A stretch of 64,000 bases of DNA from Pseudomonas silvicola (GTDB lineage: Bacteria; Pseudomonadota; Gammaproteobacteria; Pseudomonadales; Pseudomonadaceae), in the NCBI RefSeq assembly GCF_026651855.1, contig NZ_CP093280.1, positions 5,124,001-5,188,000 on the forward strand, given 5' to 3'. The position numbers were made by a program, and so were the translations under genes. Under the pieces are notes generated by a model that was not told the DNA's origin, did no database searches, and saw only the letters and a list, made by a program, of their open reading frames with translations. This document shows positions 1-7,998 of this stretch, in pieces. Position 1 is the stretch's first letter, and each line of letters begins with the position of its first letter.

Positions 1-2
1 GC

Positions 3-710
3 CTACCCCACCGGCCGCTCCGGCACGTTGACCGCTTCCAGCGCCGCCAGCTCCATCAGGGTGAAATAACCCTCGCTCCAGCCTGCCGTGTCGATGTGCC
101 AGACATTGCCCAGGCGACGCGGGCGACGCAGGGGCGTGTGGCCGACGATCACGGCGCGCACATCGCGAATGCCGGAACCGTCCCCACGCTTGATCCGTGC
201 CCGTGACCACTGGCAGCCCTCGTCGGTGTAAGTATCGTCCGGCCAGCGATGCTGCACGAATTCACGCAACTGCCGCCACGTCGGGTAAGGGCAATCGGCG
301 TGCACCAGCCCTACCAGGCCTCTGGAAGTCTCGACCTCCATGGCCACGGGCAACTGCGCGAAACGCTGGGCGTACAGGCGTTGTTTTTCCGGGCTGGCAT
401 CCAGGAACCAGGCGCCGCCGCTGGCCCGGTACATGCGCTCGTCGACGCTGATATTGGCATGGTGCTGGATGGCCAGGGCTTCATGGTTGCCCTGCACGGC
501 GAAAAACCAGGGGCGGTCGAGCCACTCCAGGCAGTGTTCGCTTTGCGGGCCGCGGTCCACCAGGTCACCGACACTGAACAGCCGGTCGGTGGCCGGGTTG
601 AAGCCAGCACTGTCGAGGGCAACCTGCAGGCGCTCGAAGTGCCCATGAATATCGCCCACGGCAAAATCGCGCCCCAGGAGGTTACGCGAATGATGGGCAA
701 ACTTGTTCAT
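3..710 (-). CDS. Ser/Thr protein phosphatase-type metallophosphoesterase
   Basis: A 235-residue calcineurin-like metallophosphatase of the PrpA/PrpB or lambda-phosphatase type. The metal-binding blocks are in order: GDIHG near residue 19, GDLVDRG near 48 and GNHE near 74, with a later GHT (about 191). The length is normal for the bacterial PPP family, which hydrolyses phospho-Ser/Thr or small phosphoesters in the cytoplasm. The ATG at 710 follows a GAGAGA ribosome-binding sequence, and the TAG stop lies just inside the window, so the gene is complete. It runs in the same direction as the Mop gene upstream, about 80 bases away. The physiological substrate cannot be read from the sequence. Confidence 0.88.
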   Translation of the reverse strand: MNKFAHHSRNLLGRDFAVGDIHGHFERLQVALDSAGFNPATDRLFSVGDLVDRGPQSEHCLEWLDRPWFFAVQGNHEALAIQHHANISVDERMYRASGGAWFLDASPEKQRLYAQRFAQLPVAMEVETSRGLVGLVHADCPYPTWRQLREFVQHRWPDDTYTDEGCQWSRARIKRGDGSGIRDVRAVIVGHTPLRRPRRLGNVWHIDTAGWSEGYFTLMELAALEAVNVPERPVG

Positions 711-789
711 GGCATCTCTCCTTTGCCGGCTGCACCACGATCTTCTGCCCGTGGCGCCGCGCGGTCAATGGATAGCGTGCCTGGCAGGC

Positions 790-1005
790 TCAGAGCTTGG
801 CGATGGACACTTCGGTGGACTTGACGAAAGCGATCACTTCGCTGCCCACTTTCAGCTCCAGTTCATGGATGGAGCGGGTGGTGATCACCGAGGTGACAAT
901 GCCGGAAGCGGTCTGCACGTCGATTTCAGACACCACCGGGCCTTCGATGATTTCCTTGATCACGCCTTTGAACTGGTTGCGAACGTTGATGGCTTTAATG
1001 GTCAT
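790..1005 (-). CDS. Mop-type molybdopterin/molybdate-binding protein (single TOBE domain)
   Basis: A 71-residue protein made of one Mop/TOBE domain. It starts with the characteristic SARNQF-like block (here NVRNQFKG at residues 8-15) and has the VVSEIDV and SVIT strands and a terminal KSTEVSI strand. Family members oligomerise and bind molybdate in the cytoplasm, for storage or homeostasis. AGGGA lies 9 bases before the ATG at 1005. No modABC genes are nearby, so it stands alone. The length matches solitary Mop proteins and nothing suggests truncation of ModE or ModC. Confidence 0.88.
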   Translation of the reverse strand: MTIKAINVRNQFKGVIKEIIEGPVVSEIDVQTASGIVTSVITTRSIHELELKVGSEVIAFVKSTEVSIAKL

Positions 1006-1131
1006 GGCACGGTTCCCTTGTGATGAAAGCTGCGGCCAGTGCCGCGATGGGTTTACTGTGCCTCAGGTTATTTAAAATCAAAAGGAATTGATTGTGCTTT
1101 TGATATTCCTGATCAGCATAAGCCAAGTAAC

Positions 1132-1207
1132 AGCGGACCTGGCCGCGTCGGCGGTACATGCGGTATGGCGGATACTGCGCGGCGTTCGTGACGCGGCCAG
1201 GTCCGCT
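1132..1207. repeat. REP-like long inverted repeat
   Basis: Two perfect 18-base arms (1132-1149 and 1190-1207, AGCGGACCTGGCCGCGTC and its reverse complement) flank a 40-base GC-rich centre. It sits between the Mop gene and the end of the ABC exporter gene. The arms and setting resemble paired pseudomonad REP sequences. There is no T-tract, so terminator function is uncertain. Confidence 0.6.
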
Positions 1208-1218
1208 ACTACGCGCGA

Positions 1219-3030
1219 TCATGCCGGCTCTTCCACCCCCTGCGCCTGGCGGCTCCACAACCGATAGTAGTGCCCGCGCCGACGAAGGAGCTCGTCGTGA
1301 CTGCCGTCTTCCACCAACCGCCCCTGGTCCATCACCAGGATACGGTCCAGGTGTGCCACGGTGGACAAGCGGTGGGCCACCACCAGCACGGTCTTGTCTT
1401 CCATGATCTCATCCAGTTTGTCCTGGATGAACCGCTCGGTGATCGAGTCGAGGCTGGAGGTGGCTTCGTCCATCACCAGGATCGGCGCGCCCTTCAGAAT
1501 CACCCGGGCAATGGCAATGCGTTGGCGCTGGCCGCCCGACAGTTTCACCCCACGCTCACCCACCAGCGAGTCGTAGCCGTGCTCCATCTGGCCGATGAAA
1601 CCCTCGGCACCGGCCCGGTGGATGGCGGCGTCCAGTTCTTCGTGGCTGGCGTCCAGGCGGCCGTAGTGGATGTTTTCACGAATGGTGCGGTGGAACAGCC
1701 CCGGTTCCTGAGGGATCAGGCCTATCTGGGCATGCAAGGAGTGCTGGGTGACCTGGCGCACGTCCTGGCCATCGATCAGCACCGTGCCGCCCTGCACGTC
1801 GTACAGGCGCAGCAGCAAGCTCAACAGGGTCGATTTGCCTGAGCCGGAAGAACCCACCAGCCCTACCCGCTGGCCAGCCGGGATGGTCAGGTCGAACCTT
1901 TGGAAGATGGGCTGCCCAACGCCGTAGCCAAACGTTACCTGACGAAATTCGATCTGCCCGCGCTTGACCTCCAACGGTTGTGCCTGGGCACGGTCCGTGA
2001 CTTCGTGGGGGCGGGTCAGCGTACGTACGCCGTTGCTGATGTTGCCGGCCGCTTCGAAGAAGTCCAGCAGCCGCCGGGCCAGGTTGGCCACGTCGTTGAC
2101 GATCAGCAACGACAGACTGGTGGCCATCACGAACCCCGCCACGTCCACGCGCTGTGCTTGCCACAGGTACAGGGCCAGCAGCACCATCCCCAGCTTGAGC
2201 ACCACGCTCAGGCCGGTGAGCAGCCAACGGATCTTCTCCATGTAGATGAAAGCGCGGTAGGCGGCCTTCATCTCACGGTTGAGGAAGCGGTTGAGGTAGT
2301 CGTATTCGAAAGCGTGACGGGCGAACAGCCGAATGTTGGTCAGGTTGCTGACCGCGTCCACCACTTTGCCGTTGCACAGGCTGCGCGCTGCCGAAAACTG
2401 CTGCGCCAGCGGCTGGCTGCGGCGTGCCAGCCAGTAGCTGACGGCGATGAACAGTATCGCCCAGGCCAGCATGAACTCGCCGAGCACCGGTGCGGCCAGG
2501 TACAACAGCACCACGGAGACGCTGAGGGTGACCAGCACCGGGATCAGGTCGAACAGCACGATGGCGATCGCCATGTTGACCCCCAGCGAGACCTCCGATA
2601 CCCGGTGCGCCAGGGCGCCGGCGAACTCGCTGCTGACGAAACGATGGGAATGCTGTTGCAGGTAGGCGAACAGGGTCTGGGTGACGGCACGGCGCTGAAT
2701 GGGTACGACATGGATATGGCAGCCGTTGCCGATACGCATCATCAGCATTTCGACCACCAGCAACGCACCGAACAGCAGTAACGGGGTGCGCAGCGCCTCG
2801 AAAGCCTGGTCAATGGCTGGCAGGCGGCTGGCCAACCCGGTCAACTGGCCCAGCCCCCAGGGAACCAGGATAGTGCACACGGCCGCGCCAATCTGTAGCA
2901 ACAGGATGGCCAGGTACCAGCCCTTGAAACGCCGAAGGAACAGCATGACGAAGGCCAGGGGGGTATCCGGCAGGTGTTCGATCTTCCAGCGCGGGCGAGG
3001 GTTTTCGGGGGTTGTGGTGCTCTGAGGCAT
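1219..3030 (-). CDS. ABC exporter, fused membrane and ATPase domains (MsbA-like)
   Basis: A 603-residue half-transporter. Residues about 30-320 hold a six-helix type-1 exporter membrane domain. The C-terminal ATPase has Walker A GSSGSGKST near 393, the signature LSGGQRQR near 495, Walker B ILVMDEA near 519 and the H-loop in VVAHRLST. It should dimerise in the inner membrane and export a lipid, drug or peptide; the substrate cannot be deduced. The ATG at 3030 is preferred over one 54 bases upstream because AAGGAAG lies 9 bases before it. Two overlapping palindromes lie about 70 bases upstream of the start and may be an operator. Confidence 0.88.
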   Translation of the reverse strand: MPQSTTTPENPRPRWKIEHLPDTPLAFVMLFLRRFKGWYLAILLLQIGAAVCTILVPWGLGQLTGLASRLPAIDQAFEALRTPLLLFGALLVVEMLMMRIGNGCHIHVVPIQRRAVTQTLFAYLQQHSHRFVSSEFAGALAHRVSEVSLGVNMAIAIVLFDLIPVLVTLSVSVVLLYLAAPVLGEFMLAWAILFIAVSYWLARRSQPLAQQFSAARSLCNGKVVDAVSNLTNIRLFARHAFEYDYLNRFLNREMKAAYRAFIYMEKIRWLLTGLSVVLKLGMVLLALYLWQAQRVDVAGFVMATSLSLLIVNDVANLARRLLDFFEAAGNISNGVRTLTRPHEVTDRAQAQPLEVKRGQIEFRQVTFGYGVGQPIFQRFDLTIPAGQRVGLVGSSGSGKSTLLSLLLRLYDVQGGTVLIDGQDVRQVTQHSLHAQIGLIPQEPGLFHRTIRENIHYGRLDASHEELDAAIHRAGAEGFIGQMEHGYDSLVGERGVKLSGGQRQRIAIARVILKGAPILVMDEATSSLDSITERFIQDKLDEIMEDKTVLVVAHRLSTVAHLDRILVMDQGRLVEDGSHDELLRRRGHYYRLWSRQAQGVEEPA

Positions 3031-3096
3031 GGTGTGGCGCTTCCTTGGCGGGACATCCGGGGGATACGACGGCCTCCATGACAATCATGAAATGTG

Positions 3097-3118
3097 CCAG
3101 ATCTGGTACATATGTACC
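3097..3118. promoter_or_regulatory. Overlapping palindromes upstream of the ABC exporter, possible operator
   Basis: CCAGATCTGG (3097-3106) overlaps the perfect 14-base palindrome GGTACATATGTACC (3105-3118). They lie about 70 bases before the exporter ATG. Perfect palindromes of this kind are typical of dimeric repressor sites such as TetR-type sites. No regulator gene is adjacent, so the role is inferred. Confidence 0.35.
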
Positions 3119-3164
3119 TGAAGAACCTGGGCCTGCAGATCGCCTGACGTTACGCGGGGTCCTT

Positions 3165-3189
3165 TTCCCGAGCTTCGCCCGGTCCCACA
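3165..3189 (-). repeat. REP-like short repeat, copy 1
   Basis: On the minus strand this reads TGTGGGACCGGGCGAAGCTC and onward, a pseudomonad REP-like sequence. It matches 9868-9893 apart from one inserted base. It lies between the end of the flavoprotein gene and the start of the ABC exporter gene. Confidence 0.5.
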
Positions 3190-3264
3190 GGCGAGCCCCG
3201 CCAGAGCGGTGTGACCGGGCGCCAGCTCAGGAAGCAGGCGCCGCGGTGCTTCAGCATGAGAGAT

Positions 3265-4437
3265 TTAGAACAGCCCGGAGGTGGGCGGTGGCGTGCCTTT
3301 CAGTGCCCAGGCGCCCACCGCCGCAGCCTTCCAGTCGCGCGGGTTGTGGTTGGTCACGGTGCGGGCGTTGCGCCAGTGGCGGTCCAGGTTGTGCTGGCGG
3401 CTGGTGGTGGACGCGCCACCCACGTCGAACAGCCGCTCGGCCGCTTTCAAGGCGCTGTCTGCCGCCATGAACTGGGCCTGCGCCACTTCCACCGCCGCCT
3501 GCTCCACCAGCGCGGGAGCCTGCCCCGCCGCCCAGGCGCGGTCGATGGTGTCGGCCGCGCGCACTACCACCGCTTCGGCGGCATAGGCGCGGGCCGCGAT
3601 CTCGCCAACGCTCAACTCCACATACGGGTCGTCCACCGAGCGGCTGGCGCTACTGTGCTTGATCGGCCGAGCGTGGTCGCGAGCGAAACGCACGGCGTCA
3701 TTCAGGGCGTTGCGGGCGATCCCCGCCTGCACCGTGGCCAGGAATAATTGCAGGAATGGGGTGACGATGGTGCGGGTACCCTCCTGCACCGTGCGGGCGC
3801 GAAGTTCGTCCGGGTAGACGATGACCTCGTCCAGGCGCGTGGTACCACTGGCGGTCAGGCGCTGGCCCATGGCGTCGAAGTCATCGAGCAGCACCAGGCC
3901 CTGGCGGTCGCGTGGCAGCACGAACGACCGGGGCTGATCGTCTTCGTCCAGCGCCACCACACTGATCCAGTCCGCGTACAGGGCGCCGGTGCTGTAATAC
4001 TTGCTGCCAGTAACCCGGTAGTGGTCCCCCTGGCGCACGATGCGCGCACTGATGGCGCCGTTGGCGCCGCCCACTTCCCAGCCGGCGTTACCCAGCACGG
4101 CGCCGTCCAGGTAACGGGCGAACCAGCGGTCACGCTCACGGTCGGCATCGTCTTCGGCACCGGTCAGCAGGCCTTCCAGGAAGGCCAGGCCAGGACGCAA
4201 TGCCTGGGCGGTGTTGGAGTCGACGCTGGCCACCGCCAGCAGCACTTCGATCACGTCACGCACCGAAGCCCCGGGGCCACCGGCCGCCTCAGGCACGCGC
4301 AGGGTGAACAGCCCGGCTTGGGCCAACGCACGTACCGCCTCATGGGGCAACTGACGGTCGCGCTCGCGGGCAGCAGCGCCCGCTTCGATGTGTGGAAGCA
4401 GCGCGTAAATGCGGTCTTTCAAGGCCTGTACAGACAT
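3265..4437 (-). CDS. Acyl-CoA dehydrogenase-fold flavoprotein (DszC/SfnB-like monooxygenase type)
   Basis: A 390-residue flavoprotein with the acyl-CoA dehydrogenase fold: an N-terminal helical domain (PEAAGGPGAS near residue 63), a central beta domain (GSKYYSTGALYADW near 150) and a C-terminal four-helix domain ending with HNLDRHWRNARTVTNHNPRDWK. That ending is typical of the DszC/SfnB group of flavin-dependent monooxygenases rather than true acyl-CoA dehydrogenases. ATG 4437 is chosen because AGGAA precedes it by 6 bases; a start at 4473 would overlap the ATPase gene. It is the last gene of an importer operon, suggesting it acts on the imported compound. Organosulfur or related scavenging is an inference. 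Confidence 0.75.
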   Translation of the reverse strand: MSVQALKDRIYALLPHIEAGAAARERDRQLPHEAVRALAQAGLFTLRVPEAAGGPGASVRDVIEVLLAVASVDSNTAQALRPGLAFLEGLLTGAEDDADRERDRWFARYLDGAVLGNAGWEVGGANGAISARIVRQGDHYRVTGSKYYSTGALYADWISVVALDEDDQPRSFVLPRDRQGLVLLDDFDAMGQRLTASGTTRLDEVIVYPDELRARTVQEGTRTIVTPFLQLFLATVQAGIARNALNDAVRFARDHARPIKHSSASRSVDDPYVELSVGEIAARAYAAEAVVVRAADTIDRAWAAGQAPALVEQAAVEVAQAQFMAADSALKAAERLFDVGGASTTSRQHNLDRHWRNARTVTNHNPRDWKAAAVGAWALKGTPPPTSGLF

Positions 4438-4454
4438 GGGGATTCCTGTGCGAT

Positions 4455-6164
4455 TCAAATGGCGATTTTCCATAGGCGCGACTCATCGAAGAGCCACAAC
4501 GGGTTTTCCGCTTCCAGCGGCGGTGCCTGCCAGGCCACCCCGGCACCGGGCAAGCGCGGCACAGCGGCCAGCAGGCGGCGGGTGTAGTCATGGCGCGGGT
4601 GATCAAACACCTGGTCGACGCTGCCGCTCTCCACCACTTGGCCGTGGCGCATCACCACTACCTGGTCGCTGACATGGCGGATCACTCCCAGGTCGTGGGA
4701 AATGAACAGGTAGGCCAGGCCCAGTTCGGCCTGCAGGTCGGCCAGCAAGTCCAGCACCTGGGCCTGCACCGACACATCCAGCGCCGATACTGGTTCGTCG
4801 CAGACGATCACCTTGGGGTTACTGGCGATGGCACGGGCAATGGCTACGCGTTGCCGCTGGCCGCCGGACAGTTGCAAAGGGCGACGGCTGGCCAGGGCAA
4901 CCGGCAGGCGCACCTGGTCGAGCAGGCGGGCGACCCGTGCCGCTTGCTCGTGCGCCGCCACGCCGGCGACGTCCAAGGCATCGACGAGGATCTGGCCGAC
5001 ATTCCAGCGGGGGTCGAACGAGCTCAGCGGGTCTTGGTAGATGACGCTGATGTCGCGACGACGCAAGCGTCGCCGCGCCTCGCTGACCGCCCCCTCGCCC
5101 GTGCCGTTCCACGGCTGGCCGGCGAAGGTCACGGTACCGGCATCCGGGGTCAGCAAGCCGAGGGCGATGCGCGCGGCCGTGGTCTTGCCTGAACCGGACT
5201 CACCGACTATTCCCAGGGTCTGTCCGGCATGCAGGACGAAACTGACGTCATTGACCACCTGGCGCACCTGGCGGTCGGGGCCCTCATAGCGCTTGCCCAG
5301 GCCCTTGGCCTGCAACAACGGCTCGCCCACCGCCTGCGTCCGCACCCGTGGGACCGGGCCGCCGCCGGGTGACAGCCGCGTGCCACGCTGATGTTCGCCG
5401 GGCACGGCGTCCAGCAGTGCCTGGGTGTACGGGTGGCTGGGGGTGCGCAATACCTGATCGATGGGCCCCTGCTCCACCACCTCGCCATGGCGCAACACCA
5501 GCACGTCATCGGCCAATTGCGCCACCACTGCCAGGTCGTGGCTGATGATCAGCAGTGACGCCCCGCGGGCCTTGATACCCTGCAGCACTTCCAGTATCTG
5601 CGCTTGCACCGTGGCATCCAGCGCAGTGGTGGGTTCGTCGGCGATCACCAGGCTGGGGTCCAGGGCCAGGGCGCTGGCAATCAGCGCGCGCTGGCGCAGG
5701 CCACCGGACAGTTGATCCGGGCGCTGACGGGCGCGCAACTGCGGCTCTGGTACACCCACCCGGGTCAGCAGCTCGTGCACCCGCGCCTGGCGGCTGGCCG
5801 CGGTGCCCCACTGATGGGTGCTCAGGACTTCGAGGATCTCCTTGCCCACCGGGCGCAGCGGGTCCAGGGACACCAGGGCGTCCTGCAGCACGAAGCCGAT
5901 GTCGCGCCCACGCAGGCGTCGCCAGTGGCGTTCGCTCAAGGCCAGCAAATCGTGATCCCCGTAGCGCAGGGTGCGTGCGCTGATCTGCGCGCCGGCACCG
6001 GCCAGGCCGATCAGGCTGCGCGCGGTCACGCTCTTGCCCGAGCCGGACTCACCCACCAGCGCCAGGGTCTTGCCCGGTGCGAGGGTGAAACTCACATCAC
6101 GCACCACGCTGTGGTCACCGAAACGGATGGACAGCCCTTCGACGGTCAACGTCTTCTGGCTCAT
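4455..6164 (-). CDS. Duplicated ATPase subunit of a peptide/nickel-type ABC importer
   Basis: A 569-residue protein with two complete ABC ATPase domains. The first has Walker A GESGSGKS near residue 38, signature LSGGLRQRA and Walker [13 protein letters not shown]. The second has GESGSGKTT near 323, LSGGQRQRV and [13 protein letters not shown]. It resembles GsiA/DdpDF-type fused oligopeptide transporter ATPases that drive uptake from the cytoplasmic face. Its ATG overlaps the TGA of the upstream permease (ATGA), fixing the start at 6164; the longer upstream frame is a shadow of the permease gene. The flavoprotein gene follows after a short gap, in one operon. Confidence 0.88.
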   Translation of the reverse strand: MSQKTLTVEGLSIRFGDHSVVRDVSFTLAPGKTLALVGESGSGKSVTARSLIGLAGAGAQISARTLRYGDHDLLALSERHWRRLRGRDIGFVLQDALVSLDPLRPVGKEILEVLSTHQWGTAASRQARVHELLTRVGVPEPQLRARQRPDQLSGGLRQRALIASALALDPSLVIADEPTTALDATVQAQILEVLQGIKARGASLLIISHDLAVVAQLADDVLVLRHGEVVEQGPIDQVLRTPSHPYTQALLDAVPGEHQRGTRLSPGGGPVPRVRTQAVGEPLLQAKGLGKRYEGPDRQVRQVVNDVSFVLHAGQTLGIVGESGSGKTTAARIALGLLTPDAGTVTFAGQPWNGTGEGAVSEARRRLRRRDISVIYQDPLSSFDPRWNVGQILVDALDVAGVAAHEQAARVARLLDQVRLPVALASRRPLQLSGGQRQRVAIARAIASNPKVIVCDEPVSALDVSVQAQVLDLLADLQAELGLAYLFISHDLGVIRHVSDQVVVMRHGQVVESGSVDQVFDHPRHDYTRRLLAAVPRLPGAGVAWQAPPLEAENPLWLFDESRLWKIAI

Positions 6165-7018
6165 GACAGGCGGCCCTCCAGGCGTTGTTGCAGGTAACGG
6201 CCCACCACGGTGGTGGACAAGGTGGTCAAGACGATGAACAGCCCGGGCACGAAGGTCAGCCAGGGGGCGTTGACCACGAAGTCGCGGCCCATGGATAGCA
6301 TGGTCCCCCACTCGGGTGCGGGCGGCTTGGCGCCCAGGCCCAGGAAACTCAAGGCCGAAGCCCAGACAATGGCTTGGCCCACGCCCATGGTCATGGTGAC
6401 CACCAGCGGGCGCAGGGCGTTGGGCAGCAACTGGCGCAGGATGATCCGCGCTGGACGGTGGCCCAGGGCGCGGGCCGCCTCGATATAACCGGCATTGCGC
6501 ACACTCAGTACCTGGCCGCGGACCATGCGTGCGTAGCCCGGCGCGCCGCCGATGCCGGTGGCGATGATCAACGGCCCGATACCGCTGCCAAATACCGCCA
6601 CGAACAGCAGGGCCAGTACCAGGCTGGGAAAGGCGAACAGCACTTCCAGCAGCCAGCCGATGGCGCGGTCGGTCGCGCCGCCCAACAGACCGCCGAGTAG
6701 CCCGAGGCTGATGGCCACGGCCATGGCCAGCGCTGTGGCGGCCATGCCGATCAGCAGCGACTGGCGGGCACCGAAGACGATGCGTGCATAGATGTCGCGG
6801 CCCGATTGGTCAGTACCAAACCAGTGCGCCCAGCCAGGCGCCTGGAACGCGTCCCGTGGCACGATGGCCAGCGGATCGCTGTGGCTGAACAGGCCCGGGG
6901 CCAGTGCCGCGGCCACCAGCCAGGCCAGGAACAGGCCTGCCAGCAAGGTGCCCCAGCGCGGGGTGAAACGGGGCCGGGCCAGGTCCAGCGCGGGGGCTTC
7001 GAGAATCAGTTGGCTCAT
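6161..7018 (-). CDS. ABC importer permease, DppC-like
   Basis: A 285-residue inner-membrane permease of the binding-protein-dependent dipeptide/oligopeptide/nickel family (DppC side). It has an N-terminal helix (about 20-42), the periplasmic block HWFGTDQSGRDIYARIVFGA typical of DppC, and about five further helices. The cytoplasmic EAA-like loop EAARALGHRPARIILRQLLPNAL contacts the ATPase. ATG 7018 overlaps the TGA of the DppB-like gene (ATGA) and has GGAG upstream. It should pair with the DppB-like subunit as the membrane channel. Confidence 0.87.
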   Translation of the reverse strand: MSQLILEAPALDLARPRFTPRWGTLLAGLFLAWLVAAALAPGLFSHSDPLAIVPRDAFQAPGWAHWFGTDQSGRDIYARIVFGARQSLLIGMAATALAMAVAISLGLLGGLLGGATDRAIGWLLEVLFAFPSLVLALLFVAVFGSGIGPLIIATGIGGAPGYARMVRGQVLSVRNAGYIEAARALGHRPARIILRQLLPNALRPLVVTMTMGVGQAIVWASALSFLGLGAKPPAPEWGTMLSMGRDFVVNAPWLTFVPGLFIVLTTLSTTVVGRYLQQRLEGRLS

Positions 7019-7998
7019 GGGCGTTGCTCCGCCAGGCGTGGGTCGATCCACTCATACAGCAGGTCGATGAGAAGGTTGGCCAGCACATAGCCGGCCGCCA
7101 CCACCAGGCTGATGCCGATGGTCAGGGGCAGGTCCTGGGCCTGCACCGCCTGGTACAGCTGGCGCCCCAGGCCCTTGCGGGAAAAGATCACTTCCACCAC
7201 GACGGCGCCGCTGATCAGCGCGCCGATGGCCCAGCCCGACAGTGACACCCCCGGTAGCACTGCATGGCGCAGGGCGTGCCTGAAACGCACCGCCAGGTCA
7301 CTGAGGCCACGGGTGCGGGCCGTCAGCACGAAGGGCTGCTCCAGGGTCAATTCCAGGGATTCGCGGGTCACCTGGCCGATGAAACCGGCCAATGGCAGGG
7401 CCAGCGCCAGCGCCGGCAACACCAGGGTGGCGATACCATCACTGCCCGCCGGCGGAAACCAGCGCAGGCCGAAGGCGAACACCGCCAGCAACATGATCGC
7501 CAGCCAGAACTGCGGCAGTGCCGCCGACACGGTTTCCACCAGCGAGCCCAACTGGCTCAGCCAGCCCCGCCGGCCAGCGGTCACCAGGGTCCAGGCGAGC
7601 ACCAGCACCCAGGCCAGCAACAGGGCGACGACGACCAGCTCCAGGGTCGCCCCGCTCTGCTCGGCCAGCACTTGGGTCACCGGCTGGTGGCGCGAGTAGG
7701 AGACACCCAGGTCACCCTGCACCAGCTTGGCCAGGTACAGGCCGTATTGCACGGCCAGCGGCTTGTCCAACCCGAACTCGTGGGTGGCTTCGGCGATGGT
7801 CTCCGGGGTCGGGTTGCCGCTGGGGCCGCCCAGGATGGCCAGCACCGGGTCACCCGGCATCAGCCGCAGGGCGAAGAACGTCAGGGTGGCCACGGCCCAC
7901 AGCACCAGCACGGCACCGCCCAGCCGCAGCAGCGCACGCCGGCCCAGGTGGGCCAAGCGCTGACGGCGCGGGTTTTCCAGCGTCACGATGGCATTCAT
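7015..7998 (-). CDS. ABC importer permease, DppB-like
   Basis: A 327-residue permease of the DppB type. The first transmembrane segment (about residues 25-45) is followed by FFALRLMPGDPVLAILGG, the standard DppB/OppB opening, then the periplasmic region and five more helices. The EAA-like loop is TRGLSDLAVRFRHALRHAVLP. The start at 7998 is set by an ATGA overlap with the binding-protein gene; a start four codons earlier (8010) is possible. It is translationally coupled to both neighbours. Confidence 0.87.
   Translation of the reverse strand: MNAIVTLENPRRQRLAHLGRRALLRLGGAVLVLWAVATLTFFALRLMPGDPVLAILGGPSGNPTPETIAEATHEFGLDKPLAVQYGLYLAKLVQGDLGVSYSRHQPVTQVLAEQSGATLELVVVALLLAWVLVLAWTLVTAGRRGWLSQLGSLVETVSAALPQFWLAIMLLAVFAFGLRWFPPAGSDGIATLVLPALALALPLAGFIGQVTRESLELTLEQPFVLTARTRGLSDLAVRFRHALRHAVLPGVSLSGWAIGALISGAVVVEVIFSRKGLGRQLYQAVQAQDLPLTIGISLVVAAGYVLANLLIDLLYEWIDPRLAEQRP

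Noticed and set aside
6165-6311. N-terminal extension of the fused ABC ATPase
   Set aside because: His/Arg-rich shadow of the permease gene; ATGA coupling at 6161-6164 marks the start.
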